Part shown: in pieces, positions 41,901 through 50,770 of the stretch | Position numbering within the stretch: position 1 is the first letter of the stretch | Layout: every line of letters begins with the position of its first letter | From: JAJXWB01 sp964634325 | GTDB lineage: Bacteria; Pseudomonadota; Alphaproteobacteria; Rhizobiales; Beijerinckiaceae | Assembly (NCBI GenBank): GCA_964634325.1 | Contig: CAZWJF010000006.1 | Coordinates: 138,336-202,335, forward strand | Direction of reading: 5' to 3' | DNA length: 64,000 nt | The notes under the pieces: model-generated | What the model was told of the DNA's origin: nothing | The model's input: the letters and a program-made list of their open reading frames with translations, nothing else | Database searches by the model: none | Translations under genes and position numbers: made by a program

Positions 41901-42137
41901 ATGTGTCTCGCCATTCCCGTCAAAATCGCCGAACTGCTCGACGACGGCATGGCCCGCGTGACGATCGAGGGCGTGTCGAAGATCGTCTCGGTGGCGTTGG
42001 TCGACGGGCTCGCCGTCGGCGACTATGTGGTGTTGCACGTGGGCTATGCGCTGAGCCGCATCTCGCCGGAGGAGGCGGAGCGCACGCTGGCGCTGCTGCG
42101 CGAGGCCGACGCCCTGGCTGCGGGGGCGCCGGCATGA
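41901..42137 (+). CDS. hypC: hydrogenase maturation chaperone HypC
   Basis: A 78-residue HypC beginning MCLAIPVKI; Cys2 binds the Fe(CN)2CO unit with HypD. It follows hypB directly, where rhizobial loci often have hypF; hypF is absent here. It overlaps hypD by 4 bp. Confidence 0.96.
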   Translation: MCLAIPVKIAELLDDGMARVTIEGVSKIVSVALVDGLAVGDYVVLHVGYALSRISPEEAERTLALLREADALAAGAPA

Positions 42138-43288
42138 AATACGTCGACGAATATCGCGATGGGAAGCTCGCGCGCGGGATCGCCGAGGCGATCCGGGCGG
42201 AGGCGCGGGCTGGCGTCGACTATCGGTTCATGGAGTTCTGCGGGGGGCATACGCATGCGATCTCGCGTTACGGGGTCGAGGATCTGCTGCCGGCGAACGT
42301 GCGGATGATCCATGGGCCGGGCTGCCCTGTGTGCGTTCTGCCGATCGGCCGCATCGACGATGCGATCGAACTGGCGCGTCGGCCCGAGACGACCCTTTGC
42401 ACCTATGGCGATTTGATGCGGGTGCCGGCGTCGGGCGGCGCGAGCCTGCTGAAAGCCAAGGCGTCTGGCGCCGACATCCGCATGGTCTATTCGACGCTGG
42501 ACGCGGTGCGCATTGCGGAAGCCGAGCCGGACCGCAAGGTCGTGTTCTTCGCCATCGGCTTCGAGACGACGACGCCGCCGACGGCGATGGCGATCCTGGC
42601 GGCGCAGAAGAAGGGGCTGACGAACTTCTCGGTGTTCTGCAATCACGTGCTGACGCCGGCGGCGATCCTGGCCATATTCGAGAGCCCGGACGTGAAGTCT
42701 CTGGGGACGGTGCGGATCGACGGCTTCGTCGGCCCTGCGCACGTCTCCACGGTGATCGGAACGAAGCCTTACGAGCCGTTTGCTGCGGGCTATCGGAAGC
42801 CTGTGGTGATCTCGGGCTTCGAGCCGCTCGACGTGATGCAGTCGATCCTGATGCTCGTGCGGCAGATGAACGAGGGCCGGGCGGAGGTCGAGAACCAGTA
42901 CATTCGCGCGGTGACGCGCGAGGGCAATGTGAAGGCGCAGGCGATCGTCGAGGAGATGTTCGAGCTGCGCGAGAGCTTCGAGTGGCGCGGGCTGGGCGAG
43001 GTGCCGCTGAGCGCGCTGCGGTTGCGCGAGCGATATGCGCAGTTCGACGCCGAGAGATTGTTCTCGATCCGGACGAAGCAGGCGCAGGACAATCCGGCGT
43101 GCGAATGCGGCGCGATCTTGCGCGGGGTGAAACGGCCGATCGATTGCAAATTGTTCGGGACCGCCTGCACGCCGGAGACGCCGATGGGCTCGTGCATGGT
43201 GTCGTCGGAAGGCGCCTGCGCGGCGCACTGGACGTACGGGCGGTTCCGCGACCGGGCGCAGCCGCACGCTGCGAGGGCCGCCGAATGA
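42134..43288 (+). CDS. hypD: hydrogenase maturation protein HypD
   Basis: A 384-residue FeS protein providing the scaffold for Fe(CN)2CO assembly. Conserved motifs FMEFCGGHTHAI, GPGCPVCVLP, GFETTTPPTA and the C-terminal cysteine cluster (CECGAIL ... CKLFGTACTPETPMGSCMVS) are intact. Overlaps hypC and hypE by 4 bp each. Confidence 0.96.
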   Translation: MKYVDEYRDGKLARGIAEAIRAEARAGVDYRFMEFCGGHTHAISRYGVEDLLPANVRMIHGPGCPVCVLPIGRIDDAIELARRPETTLCTYGDLMRVPASGGASLLKAKASGADIRMVYSTLDAVRIAEAEPDRKVVFFAIGFETTTPPTAMAILAAQKKGLTNFSVFCNHVLTPAAILAIFESPDVKSLGTVRIDGFVGPAHVSTVIGTKPYEPFAAGYRKPVVISGFEPLDVMQSILMLVRQMNEGRAEVENQYIRAVTREGNVKAQAIVEEMFELRESFEWRGLGEVPLSALRLRERYAQFDAERLFSIRTKQAQDNPACECGAILRGVKRPIDCKLFGTACTPETPMGSCMVSSEGACAAHWTYGRFRDRAQPHAARAAE

Positions 43289-44337
43289 ACGCGCCAGCGC
43301 GCATCCTCAAGCGCAAGCTCGATCTGAAGAACGGGCGCGTCGATCTCTCGCACGGCTCCGGCGGGCGGGCCATGGCGCAGCTGATCGCCGACATTTTCCA
43401 CGCGTCCTTCGACAACGAATGGCTGCGCCGGGCCGACGACCAGGCGGTGGTCCATGTTCCCCACGGGCGTCTCGCCATGACGACGGACGGCTATGTGATC
43501 TCGCCGCTGTTCTTTCCCGGCGGGGACATCGGCTCGCTCGCCGTGCACGGCACGATCAACGACCTGGCGATGTCGGGGGCGAGGCCGCTTTATCTGACGG
43601 CGAGCTTCATCCTGGAGGAAGGCTTTCGGCTGGCCGATCTGAAGCGGATCGCCGACAGCATGGGCGCGGCGTCGCGCAAGGCGGGCGTGCCGGTGGTGGC
43701 GGGCGACACGAAGGTGGTTGAGCGCGGCAAGGCCGACGGGGTGTTCATCTCGACCGCCGGCGTGGGCGTCGTGCCGGAGGGGCTCGAGCTGTCGGGCGAC
43801 CGCGCGCGGCCGGGCGATGCAATCGTGGTCTCCGGCTCGATGGGCGACCATGGCGTCGCGGTGATGTCCTGCCGCGAGAACCTTCAGTTCGAAACGGATC
43901 TGCTGTCGGATTCCGCGGCGCTGCACGAACTCGTCGCCGAGATGGTCGCCGCCTGCGGACCTTCGCTGCGGCTGATGCGCGATCCCACGCGCGGCGGGCT
44001 CGCCGCGACGCTCAACGAGATCGCCCACCAGTCGAACGTCGGCGTCGTCATCGAGGAGGAGGCGGTGCCCGTGCGGCCGGAAGCGGCGGCGGCCTGCGAG
44101 CTGCTCGGCCTCGATCCGCTCTACGTCGCCAACGAAGGCAAGCTCGTCGCCGTCGTCGCAGCCGACGCCGCGCAAACCCTGCTCGCCGCCATGCGCGCGC
44201 ATCCCCTCGGCGCGCAGGCCGCCATCATCGGACAAATCGTCGCCGACCAACACAACTTCGTCCAGATGAAAACAGCCTTCGGCGGAGGACGTATCGTCGA
44301 CTGGATAGCTGGCGAACAATTGCCAAGAATTTGTTGA
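43285..44337 (+). CDS. hypE: hydrogenase maturation protein HypE
   Basis: A 350-residue PurM-like protein that dehydrates the HypF-delivered carbamoyl group to thiocyanate on its C-terminal Cys. It ends with the canonical PRIC. DLSHGSGGRAM and RDPTRGGLAATLNEIA are present. The cyanide pathway needs HypF, which is not in the window. Confidence 0.96.
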   Translation: MNAPARILKRKLDLKNGRVDLSHGSGGRAMAQLIADIFHASFDNEWLRRADDQAVVHVPHGRLAMTTDGYVISPLFFPGGDIGSLAVHGTINDLAMSGARPLYLTASFILEEGFRLADLKRIADSMGAASRKAGVPVVAGDTKVVERGKADGVFISTAGVGVVPEGLELSGDRARPGDAIVVSGSMGDHGVAVMSCRENLQFETDLLSDSAALHELVAEMVAACGPSLRLMRDPTRGGLAATLNEIAHQSNVGVVIEEEAVPVRPEAAAACELLGLDPLYVANEGKLVAVVAADAAQTLLAAMRAHPLGAQAAIIGQIVADQHNFVQMKTAFGGGRIVDWIAGEQLPRIC

Positions 44338-44352
44338 GCTTCGAATGACAGC

Positions 44353-45801
44353 ATGAGCTCCGCCGCCACCATTCTCGTAATCGACGACGAAGTAAGGTCG
44401 CAGGAAGCGTTGCGGCGCGTGCTGTCGGAAGAATTCGACGTGCTGTGCGCGAGTTCCGCCGCTGAAGCGGAAGCGGTGCTCGCCGGGGAACTCGTGCACG
44501 TCATTCTGTGCGATCAACGCATGCCCGGCGAGACAGGAATCGATTTTCTGAAGCGGGTTCGCATGCACTGGCCCGATCCCGTGCGCATGATCATTTCCGG
44601 CTACACAGATTCCGAGGACATCATCGCCGGCGTCAACGAGGCCGGCATCTACCAGTACATCACCAAGCCCTGGCATCCCGACAAGCTGCTGGCGAGCGTG
44701 CGCGAAGCCGGCCAGCTGTTCCGGTTGCAGAAGGAAACCGGCAGCGCGGCGGCTGAAACCAAAGTCTCCAGCGAAACGCTGACGCGCGCGATCGCGCGAC
44801 GTCGCAACTCGCAACGACGCATGTTCGAATTCGACCGGATCGTGCATGCGCCGGCGAGTCCGATGACAGAAGTAATCTCGCTCGCCCGCCGCGCGACAGA
44901 ATACGATATTTCGGTCTGCATCACCGGCGCGTCCGGCACCGGCAAGGAGTTGCTCGCGCGGGCGATCCACTTCGGGTCGATGCGAGCCGACAAGCCGTTC
45001 GTGGTCGAGAATTGCGGCGCTCTACCGGACGAACTTCTGGAAAGCGAGTTGTTCGGTTGCAAGAAGGGCGCTTTCACCGGAGCGTACCAGGACCGAACCG
45101 GCCTGTTCGAACTTGCCGACGGCGGCTCGATCTTTCTCGATGAGATCGGCGAAACCTCGCCGGCCTTTCAGGTCAAGCTGCTGCGCGTTCTCCAGGAGGG
45201 CGAGATCAGGCCGCTCGGCGCGCTGCGTCCGCGCAAGGTCAACGTACGCGTGATCTGCGCGACCAACCGGAATCTCGACGAGGAGGTGGAGGCGGGACGG
45301 TTCCGCAGGGACCTGTACTATCGCCTCACCGCTTTTCCCATTCACCTGCCGGCGTTGCGCGAGCGCCCGTTGGACATCCCGCTTATCGCCGAACGAATTC
45401 TTTCGGACGTGAATCGTTCGTTCAGGCGCAAGATCGGGTCGATCGCCCCGCAGACGATGGCGCTGATGACAGCCTACGCATGGCCCGGCAACGTGCGCGA
45501 ATTGCATAACGAAATTCAGCGCATGGTCGCGATGTCAGATGAGGACGAACCGCTCTCGGTCGAGCTTCTGCCGCCGAAAATAGCGCGACCTGTCCTCGAC
45601 AAACCAGACGTGCAGGGTCTCGAAGGCGGCGCGCTCAAGGATCAGGTCGAGGCGCTGGAGCGTCAGGTCATCGAGGAGACGCTGCGCCGCCATTCCGGCA
45701 ATATCAGCCGCGCCGCCGAGCAGCTTGGGCTTTCCCGCGTCGGTTTGCGCGGCAAGATCGAACGTTACAATCTGCGTCGGAGCGCGCGCAATGACGATTG
45801 A
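44353..45801 (+). CDS. hoxA: NtrC-family response regulator HoxA/HupR
   Basis: A 482-residue regulator: receiver domain (phospho-acceptor Asp54 in LCDQRMPG), AAA+ domain with Walker A GASGTGKE, the sigma-54 contact loop GAFTGA and Walker B SIFLDEIGE, and a Fis-type HTH at the end (ISRAAEQLGLSRVGLRGKIERY). The intact GAFTGA fits the sigma-54 promoters seen before hupS and hupG. HoxA/HupR proteins are known to activate in the unphosphorylated form. Overlaps hupT by 11 bp. Confidence 0.93.
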   Translation: MSSAATILVIDDEVRSQEALRRVLSEEFDVLCASSAAEAEAVLAGELVHVILCDQRMPGETGIDFLKRVRMHWPDPVRMIISGYTDSEDIIAGVNEAGIYQYITKPWHPDKLLASVREAGQLFRLQKETGSAAAETKVSSETLTRAIARRRNSQRRMFEFDRIVHAPASPMTEVISLARRATEYDISVCITGASGTGKELLARAIHFGSMRADKPFVVENCGALPDELLESELFGCKKGAFTGAYQDRTGLFELADGGSIFLDEIGETSPAFQVKLLRVLQEGEIRPLGALRPRKVNVRVICATNRNLDEEVEAGRFRRDLYYRLTAFPIHLPALRERPLDIPLIAERILSDVNRSFRRKIGSIAPQTMALMTAYAWPGNVRELHNEIQRMVAMSDEDEPLSVELLPPKIARPVLDKPDVQGLEGGALKDQVEALERQVIEETLRRHSGNISRAAEQLGLSRVGLRGKIERYNLRRSARNDD

Positions 45802-47149
45802 TCACGATCGCACGCTCGGGGGCGTCATGCGCCTTGTCGCGGGCGATGAGATCGTCCTGAGCCACGAACGCGAATCTGCATGGCAGGAGGTCATTCGACG
45901 AGTCGATGAAGTGTATTCGGACCTGATCCGGTACGAAGCCGATCTCGAGCGCAAGAATTCCGAATTGGAAGAAGCGCAACGCTTCATTTCGAGCGTCATC
46001 GCATCGGTATCCGACATCCTCATCGTCGTCGATGAAAGCGGTCGGGTCGTTCAGGTCAATCCGGCGTTCGAAAGTCTGGTCGGCGCGTCGCAAGGCGCAA
46101 TTACGAATCGTCCAATTTCAGACTTCCTCGTCGACAAGCGGCGCGACGAAGCGATGCTCGCCCTCACGTCGGGCGGCGATGGGCGGGTTCGCGAGTGCGA
46201 ACTGCGATTCAACACAACCGGCGGGCAGTCGGACATATTCGCGATTGTCTGCTCGACGCGGTTCGATCATCGCGGACGACGCGCGGGAGCTGTGCTCACC
46301 GGGCGTCCGATTGGCGAATTGCGTCTCGCATATCAAGCGCTCCATCAGGCCCATGTCGATCTGCAGCAGGCGCAGCGCAAACTGATCGAGCAGGAAAAGA
46401 TGGCGAGCCTCGGCCGACTGGTCGCCGGCGTCGCGCACGAACTGAACAATCCGATCAGCTTCGTGTACGGAAACATTCACATGCTGGAACGCTATCGCGC
46501 CCGGCTCGACGCTTATTTCGCCGACGTCGCACGCGAGAGCGGGACATGTAGTCCGGAAGAACTGCGCTCGAGACACAAGATAGACGCGATGATGCTTGAT
46601 CTGGGCTCCTTGATCGAGGGCACGCTGGAGGGCGCGACGCGTATCAGTGAAATCGTTCGAAATCTTCGGCGCCTCTCGTTTGCGAGCAAGAGCGAAGCGC
46701 AGCGCGTCGACCTGAACAAGGTCATCACGACGGCCGCCAACTGGGCGGTGCGCACGAAAACGTCGAAAGCGAGAGTCGATCTCGATATCGAAGACGGCGC
46801 GACCATTCCGGGAAACGAGGGACAAATTCATCAGATAGCCGTCAACCTGATCGAGAACGCGCTCGACGCCGTACGCGGTCAGGCAGAGCCCTGCGTCGCT
46901 ATTCGGGCGCATCGTGTCGGACGGGAAATCGAATGGACTGTCGCCGACAACGGACCCGGCATCCCCGACGCGGCGCAGGACAAGATTTTCGAGCCGTTCT
47001 ACACCACCAAGGCGGTTGGCGAGGGTACGGGCCTCGGGTTGTGGATCTGCTACTCGATCGTGCATGAATGCGGCGGGAGCATCACCGCGACCAACCGCGA
47101 AGGCGCGGGAGCGGTGCTCACAGTCAGACTTCCATCGGAAGCGTCTTAG
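45791..47149 (+). CDS. hupT: H2-signal-transducing histidine kinase HupT/HoxJ
   Basis: A 452-residue soluble kinase: a PAS domain (about residues 70-180; VSDILIVVDESGRVVQVNPAF), then the H box VAGVAHELNNP with His216, and a HATPase domain with NLIENALDA, DNGPGIP and GTGLGLWI. No membrane segment. HupUV binds such kinases through the PAS region and controls phosphorylation of HoxA. ATG at 45791 overlaps the hoxA end. Confidence 0.92.
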   Translation: MTIDHDRTLGGVMRLVAGDEIVLSHERESAWQEVIRRVDEVYSDLIRYEADLERKNSELEEAQRFISSVIASVSDILIVVDESGRVVQVNPAFESLVGASQGAITNRPISDFLVDKRRDEAMLALTSGGDGRVRECELRFNTTGGQSDIFAIVCSTRFDHRGRRAGAVLTGRPIGELRLAYQALHQAHVDLQQAQRKLIEQEKMASLGRLVAGVAHELNNPISFVYGNIHMLERYRARLDAYFADVARESGTCSPEELRSRHKIDAMMLDLGSLIEGTLEGATRISEIVRNLRRLSFASKSEAQRVDLNKVITTAANWAVRTKTSKARVDLDIEDGATIPGNEGQIHQIAVNLIENALDAVRGQAEPCVAIRAHRVGREIEWTVADNGPGIPDAAQDKIFEPFYTTKAVGEGTGLGLWICYSIVHECGGSITATNREGAGAVLTVRLPSEAS

Positions 47150-47732
47150 CGGATGGCCGTCGCCGGCTCGCTCCGTCGTGTCGTCCCTGCTTCCACAAGA
47201 CCATGCCTCTATGTCGCTGATCCGCAGGCGCCGCACGGATCGCGATCTTCGTAGTCGATCCGGCAAAGGCTGTAGATACAGGAGCGCGTGGCCGACGACG
47301 CAGGGCAGGGCGCTCCCTCGCTTCCGTGGAATTCCCTGCCAATGGGGAATCTGCAGCGTAGCTCAATAGTCGGGCGCTGACGCCAGTCTTGAAGGCGGGA
47401 GCGCGCCGGGCGGTCCAAACGCGCAACGCGCAAATTCGTTAGTGCGTCGGGGGAAATTGGCGCGACCGCGACCATGCCGAACGCGTTCGCGAAATAAGAT
47501 ATTATAATAATATCAAGAAGGTATATGATTACGCGCCTTGGTTCGCGGGATCGCTGCGCGTCGCCGGAAGCTAAGCCGGGGCGCCGCCGTTAAGCCCCTC
47601 CGCGCACCCGCTCGTCGGTCGTGCGGGGCGTGGAGCAAGCCCGGCGTGACGGCGGCGACTATCACGCGGGCTCGATTGCCAATCATCAAGCGTTCTCGCA
47701 AGATGTGATGGCAGAGGGGGAGCCGAGGCGGC
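47150..47732. other. 583-bp intergenic region between hupT and the DctP-kinase-cyclase operon
   Basis: No convincing gene; short open frames here lack start signals and family features. The striking element is an AT-rich 17-bp palindrome at 47497-47513, listed separately. The rest is ordinary GC-rich sequence, presumably the leader of the downstream operon. Confidence 0.55.
47497..47513. promoter_or_regulatory. perfect 17-bp AT-rich palindrome
   Basis: GATATTAT-A-ATAATATC, perfectly symmetrical (8-1-8), in otherwise GC-rich DNA 219 bp before the DctP-like gene. Likely a transcription-factor operator or part of the promoter. The regulator is unknown. Confidence 0.55.
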
Positions 47733-48725
47733 ATGAGGGACCTGCTCCAAGCGCTCGCACGTTGGTGCGCAGCGATAGTCATTTCGCTCGCTGGCTTTGG
47801 CGCGTCATCTGTTTGCGCGCGCGATTTCCGCGCCGCCGACAATCAGGCGCCGGACTATCCGACCGTGCTCGCGCTCGACTACATGAGCCGCCTCGTGTTC
47901 GAGCGGACGCAGGGCCGGCATCGCGTTACCGTTTTTCATTCGCGCCAGCTGGGTGAAGAGAAGGAGACGATCGAGCAGGCGCGCGCCGGCGCAATCGACA
48001 TCAATCGCATCAACGCCGCGCCCCTCTCCTCGCTCGCCCCGGAAATCGAGACGCTCGGGCTTCCTTTCTTGTTCCGCTCGACGGAGCACTTGTGGAACGT
48101 TCTTCAGGGAGAAATCGGGGAGGAAATCCTCGCCTCTCTGTATCCGCACGGACTTGTCGGCCTTACTTTCTACGATTCCGGCGCACGGTCGATTTACAAT
48201 AGCGTCCGACCGATCAGGACGCTCGAAGATATGAAGGGCCTGCGCATCCGGGTCCAGCAGTCGGACCTGCAGGCGGCTATGATCAGGGCGATTGGCGCGG
48301 AGCCGATCGCACTCGCTTACGGGCAGGTGATGACGGGCCTGTCGACAGGCATCATCGAAGGCGCCGAGAACAACTGGCCCTCTTACGTGACGACAGGCCA
48401 TTACAAGGTCGCGCGGCACTACACATTGACTGAGCATACGATGACGCCGGAAGTCCTCGTGATGTCGCGAAAGGCGTGGGATGCGCTCTCGCCGGAGGAT
48501 CGGAAGATATTCAAGGAGGCCGCGCGCGACTCAGGCGCCTTTATGCACATGCAGTGGCGGGCTTACGAGGAGAGATCGCGGGAGGAGGCGCGCTCCGCAG
48601 GGACTCAAATTATCGAGCAATTCGATCGCGCGCCGTTTGAAGCGGCGATGAAGCCGATCTACGACGAGGCGACAAAGAACGCGCGCGTGCGGGCGCTCGT
48701 CGACAAGATTCGCGCGGCCAAATGA
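47733..48725 (+). CDS. DctP-type periplasmic binding protein, probable sensor partner
   Basis: A 330-residue TRAP P-protein (DctP family) with a signal peptide ending SSVCA. The mature start has DYPTVLALDYMSRLVFERTQGRH, with HSRQLGEEKETIEQARAGAIDI and LEDMKGLRIRVQQSDLQAAMIRAIGAEP typical of C4-dicarboxylate/sialic-acid type binders. No DctQ or DctM gene is nearby. Instead it overlaps by 4 bp a transmembrane histidine kinase, so a role as ligand-binding co-sensor rather than importer is likely (inference). GAGG precedes the ATG. Confidence 0.88.
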   Translation: MRDLLQALARWCAAIVISLAGFGASSVCARDFRAADNQAPDYPTVLALDYMSRLVFERTQGRHRVTVFHSRQLGEEKETIEQARAGAIDINRINAAPLSSLAPEIETLGLPFLFRSTEHLWNVLQGEIGEEILASLYPHGLVGLTFYDSGARSIYNSVRPIRTLEDMKGLRIRVQQSDLQAAMIRAIGAEPIALAYGQVMTGLSTGIIEGAENNWPSYVTTGHYKVARHYTLTEHTMTPEVLVMSRKAWDALSPEDRKIFKEAARDSGAFMHMQWRAYEERSREEARSAGTQIIEQFDRAPFEAAMKPIYDEATKNARVRALVDKIRAAK

Positions 48726-50770
48726 CGAGTCCTTCTGGATCGGTCCGCCCATTGGTCGACGGCGCAGCGTCGAGCGGCCTCACGGCGATCGTCGAGAGAT
48801 TTGTCCGTCGATTCCGGATTCGCACGCGCATCTTTCTCGTCGCAGTCGTCAACATCGCCGTCATCGTCGTTCTAGCGATCTTGCTCTGGATCAGTTCACA
48901 ACTGCTCAACCACACCTGGAAAGAACTGCAATCGGTGCGCAGTTCCGAGAAATTGATTGCGAACATCGAGTCGGAGGCAAGCCGCGTCCAGTCGCTGATC
49001 CATCGATACTTCATTCAGCCGACCCCCGAAGTCCTGGCGGAAGTCGAAGGGCGGTGGAGTTCGCTCACGGGAAATCTGTTCGAGCGCGCAAGGACCGACC
49101 CGGCGCTTGCTCCCGACGCGGCGGCGTTGCGCGACCTGACGAACCGACTCGTTTCGGGCTTTGACCAACTGCGGACGGCGCGCGCGGAAATAGCGACGCT
49201 CTATGAAGAGCAGATCCTCACGCCGTCCCGTGAAATGAGCGGGCTGTATTCCATTCTCGAAAGCACCATGGCCGATCGAACGTCGTTGATCGCGCCGGCG
49301 CTCAGTAAGTCGCGTGAGGCGTTTGCGACCACGTCGGTGGCGATCAATTCTTACTATCTTTCGACATCGTCGGCGCCGGCCGACGAGGCGCTTGGCAATC
49401 TCGACACGATTATCAACACAATTCCGGTCATGCTGGATCTCGCGGGCGGCGACATTCAACGCGCCGCCTTGCATCGCCTGCAGGCGCGCGCGCGTCAGCT
49501 CAAGGAGGGCGTGCAGAAACTGACCGCCGAATTCAAGGAGCAGAATAGACTCTTGCAGAATGTCGTCGACAAGAGTCAGGCGCAGATGTCCGAACTGGCG
49601 GCGACAATTTCCAACAACATGCGCAAGCGCGACGCAGATGTGCAGGGTCAACTCGATCGCGCCTTGAACGCGGTCTTCCTGGTGATCGCTATCGTTACGC
49701 TGGTCTCGTTGGCCGTTATCGGCTTTTTCGGCGCGGTGTTCTCGCGTTCCGTCAGTTTGCCATTGCGCTCGCTCATGAAGGCCATGAACCGAATTGCGGA
49801 GGGGCGGCTCGATACGCGGGTCGCCGGCACTGAAGCGCGCGACGAGATAGGCGAGATGGCGCGTGCGCTGGAGATTTTTCGGGAGAACGCCATAGCCAAG
49901 CTGCAGGCCGAGGCCGACCTTCGCGCTTCCAAACAGCGCACTGAGACCGCTTACGAAGAATTGCGCGCAACGCAGAATAGCCTGATCGAGGCCGAAAAGC
50001 TCGCAGCGCTCGGCGGTCTGGTGGCTGGCGTGGCGCACGAAGTCAACAACCCCGTTGGCATCAGCGTCACCGTCGCTTCCACGCTGTCGCGACGTTGCGA
50101 GGCCTTCAGCGAGGAGCTCAAGAGCGGGGAATTGAGGCGCTCGCGCCTCAATGAATTTATCGAGGGCAATCGCGAAGCGGCCGGCATGCTGCTCTCCAAC
50201 CTCAACCGCGCCGCCGAACTCATTCAGTCCTTCAAGCAGGTCGCAGTCGACCGCAGCCATGCCGAGCGACGCATGTTCGACATGAAGACGCTCACCGACC
50301 AGATCATGTTGTCGTTGCGGCCGACGCTCAATAAACGCAACATCATGTTGTCTATCGACTGTCCGGACGGCATCGAGTTGAACAGCTATCCTGGCTCGTG
50401 GGGGCAGGTGCTCACCAACCTCACGCTCAATGCTGTGACACACGCCTTTTCGCCGGACGTCGACAGTGCGATCGACATCCATGTCCGTCGGATCGACGCG
50501 GACAATGTCGAGATTATTTTCTCCGACAATGGACAGGGCATGACCGAGGAGGTGAAGCGGCGCGCCTTCGATCCATTCTTCACCACCGCGCGCGGACGTG
50601 GCGGCACGGGGCTCGGCTTGCATATCGTTCACAATATCGTGACGAATCGACTTGGCGGCCGGGTGACGATCACATCCGAGGTTGGACGCGGCGTGCGATT
50701 TCGCATGGTGCTGCCGACGACCGCGCCCCTATTTGTAGCCGACGACACGACAGCCGAAGCCAGAGCATGA
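48722..50770 (+). CDS. transmembrane sensor histidine kinase (HAMP-HisKA-HATPase)
   Basis: A 682-residue kinase: TM1 about residues 37-62, a long mainly helical periplasmic region to about 314, TM2 315-338, HAMP (SRSVSLPLRSLMKAMNRIAEGRLDTRV), a short coiled coil, and the kinase core with H box GVAHEVNNPVG (His439) and GTGLGLHIVHNI. The organisation recalls kinases such as TorS that read the state of a periplasmic binding protein. ATG overlaps the DctP-like stop and the stop overlaps the next gene, so all four genes are coupled. There is no receiver domain in this protein; one is supplied by each of the next two. Confidence 0.88.
   Translation: MTSPSGSVRPLVDGAASSGLTAIVERFVRRFRIRTRIFLVAVVNIAVIVVLAILLWISSQLLNHTWKELQSVRSSEKLIANIESEASRVQSLIHRYFIQPTPEVLAEVEGRWSSLTGNLFERARTDPALAPDAAALRDLTNRLVSGFDQLRTARAEIATLYEEQILTPSREMSGLYSILESTMADRTSLIAPALSKSREAFATTSVAINSYYLSTSSAPADEALGNLDTIINTIPVMLDLAGGDIQRAALHRLQARARQLKEGVQKLTAEFKEQNRLLQNVVDKSQAQMSELAATISNNMRKRDADVQGQLDRALNAVFLVIAIVTLVSLAVIGFFGAVFSRSVSLPLRSLMKAMNRIAEGRLDTRVAGTEARDEIGEMARALEIFRENAIAKLQAEADLRASKQRTETAYEELRATQNSLIEAEKLAALGGLVAGVAHEVNNPVGISVTVASTLSRRCEAFSEELKSGELRRSRLNEFIEGNREAAGMLLSNLNRAAELIQSFKQVAVDRSHAERRMFDMKTLTDQIMLSLRPTLNKRNIMLSIDCPDGIELNSYPGSWGQVLTNLTLNAVTHAFSPDVDSAIDIHVRRIDADNVEIIFSDNGQGMTEEVKRRAFDPFFTTARGRGGTGLGLHIVHNIVTNRLGGRVTITSEVGRGVRFRMVLPTTAPLFVADDTTAEARA

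Noticed and set aside
42790..44970. 726-codon open frame on the minus strand
   Set aside because: Antisense to hypD, hypE and hoxA, whose families are certain; composition is typical of mirror frames.
47209..47475. 88-codon minus-strand ORF in the hupT-DctP gap
   Set aside because: No ribosome-binding site, no recognisable motif, and composition like non-coding high-GC DNA.
47733..48725. Reading the DctP-like protein as part of a TRAP importer
   Set aside because: No DctQ or DctM is adjacent and it is translationally coupled to a sensor kinase; a sensing role fits better.
48896..50632. 578-codon open frame on the minus strand
   Set aside because: Antisense to the well-supported membrane histidine kinase.
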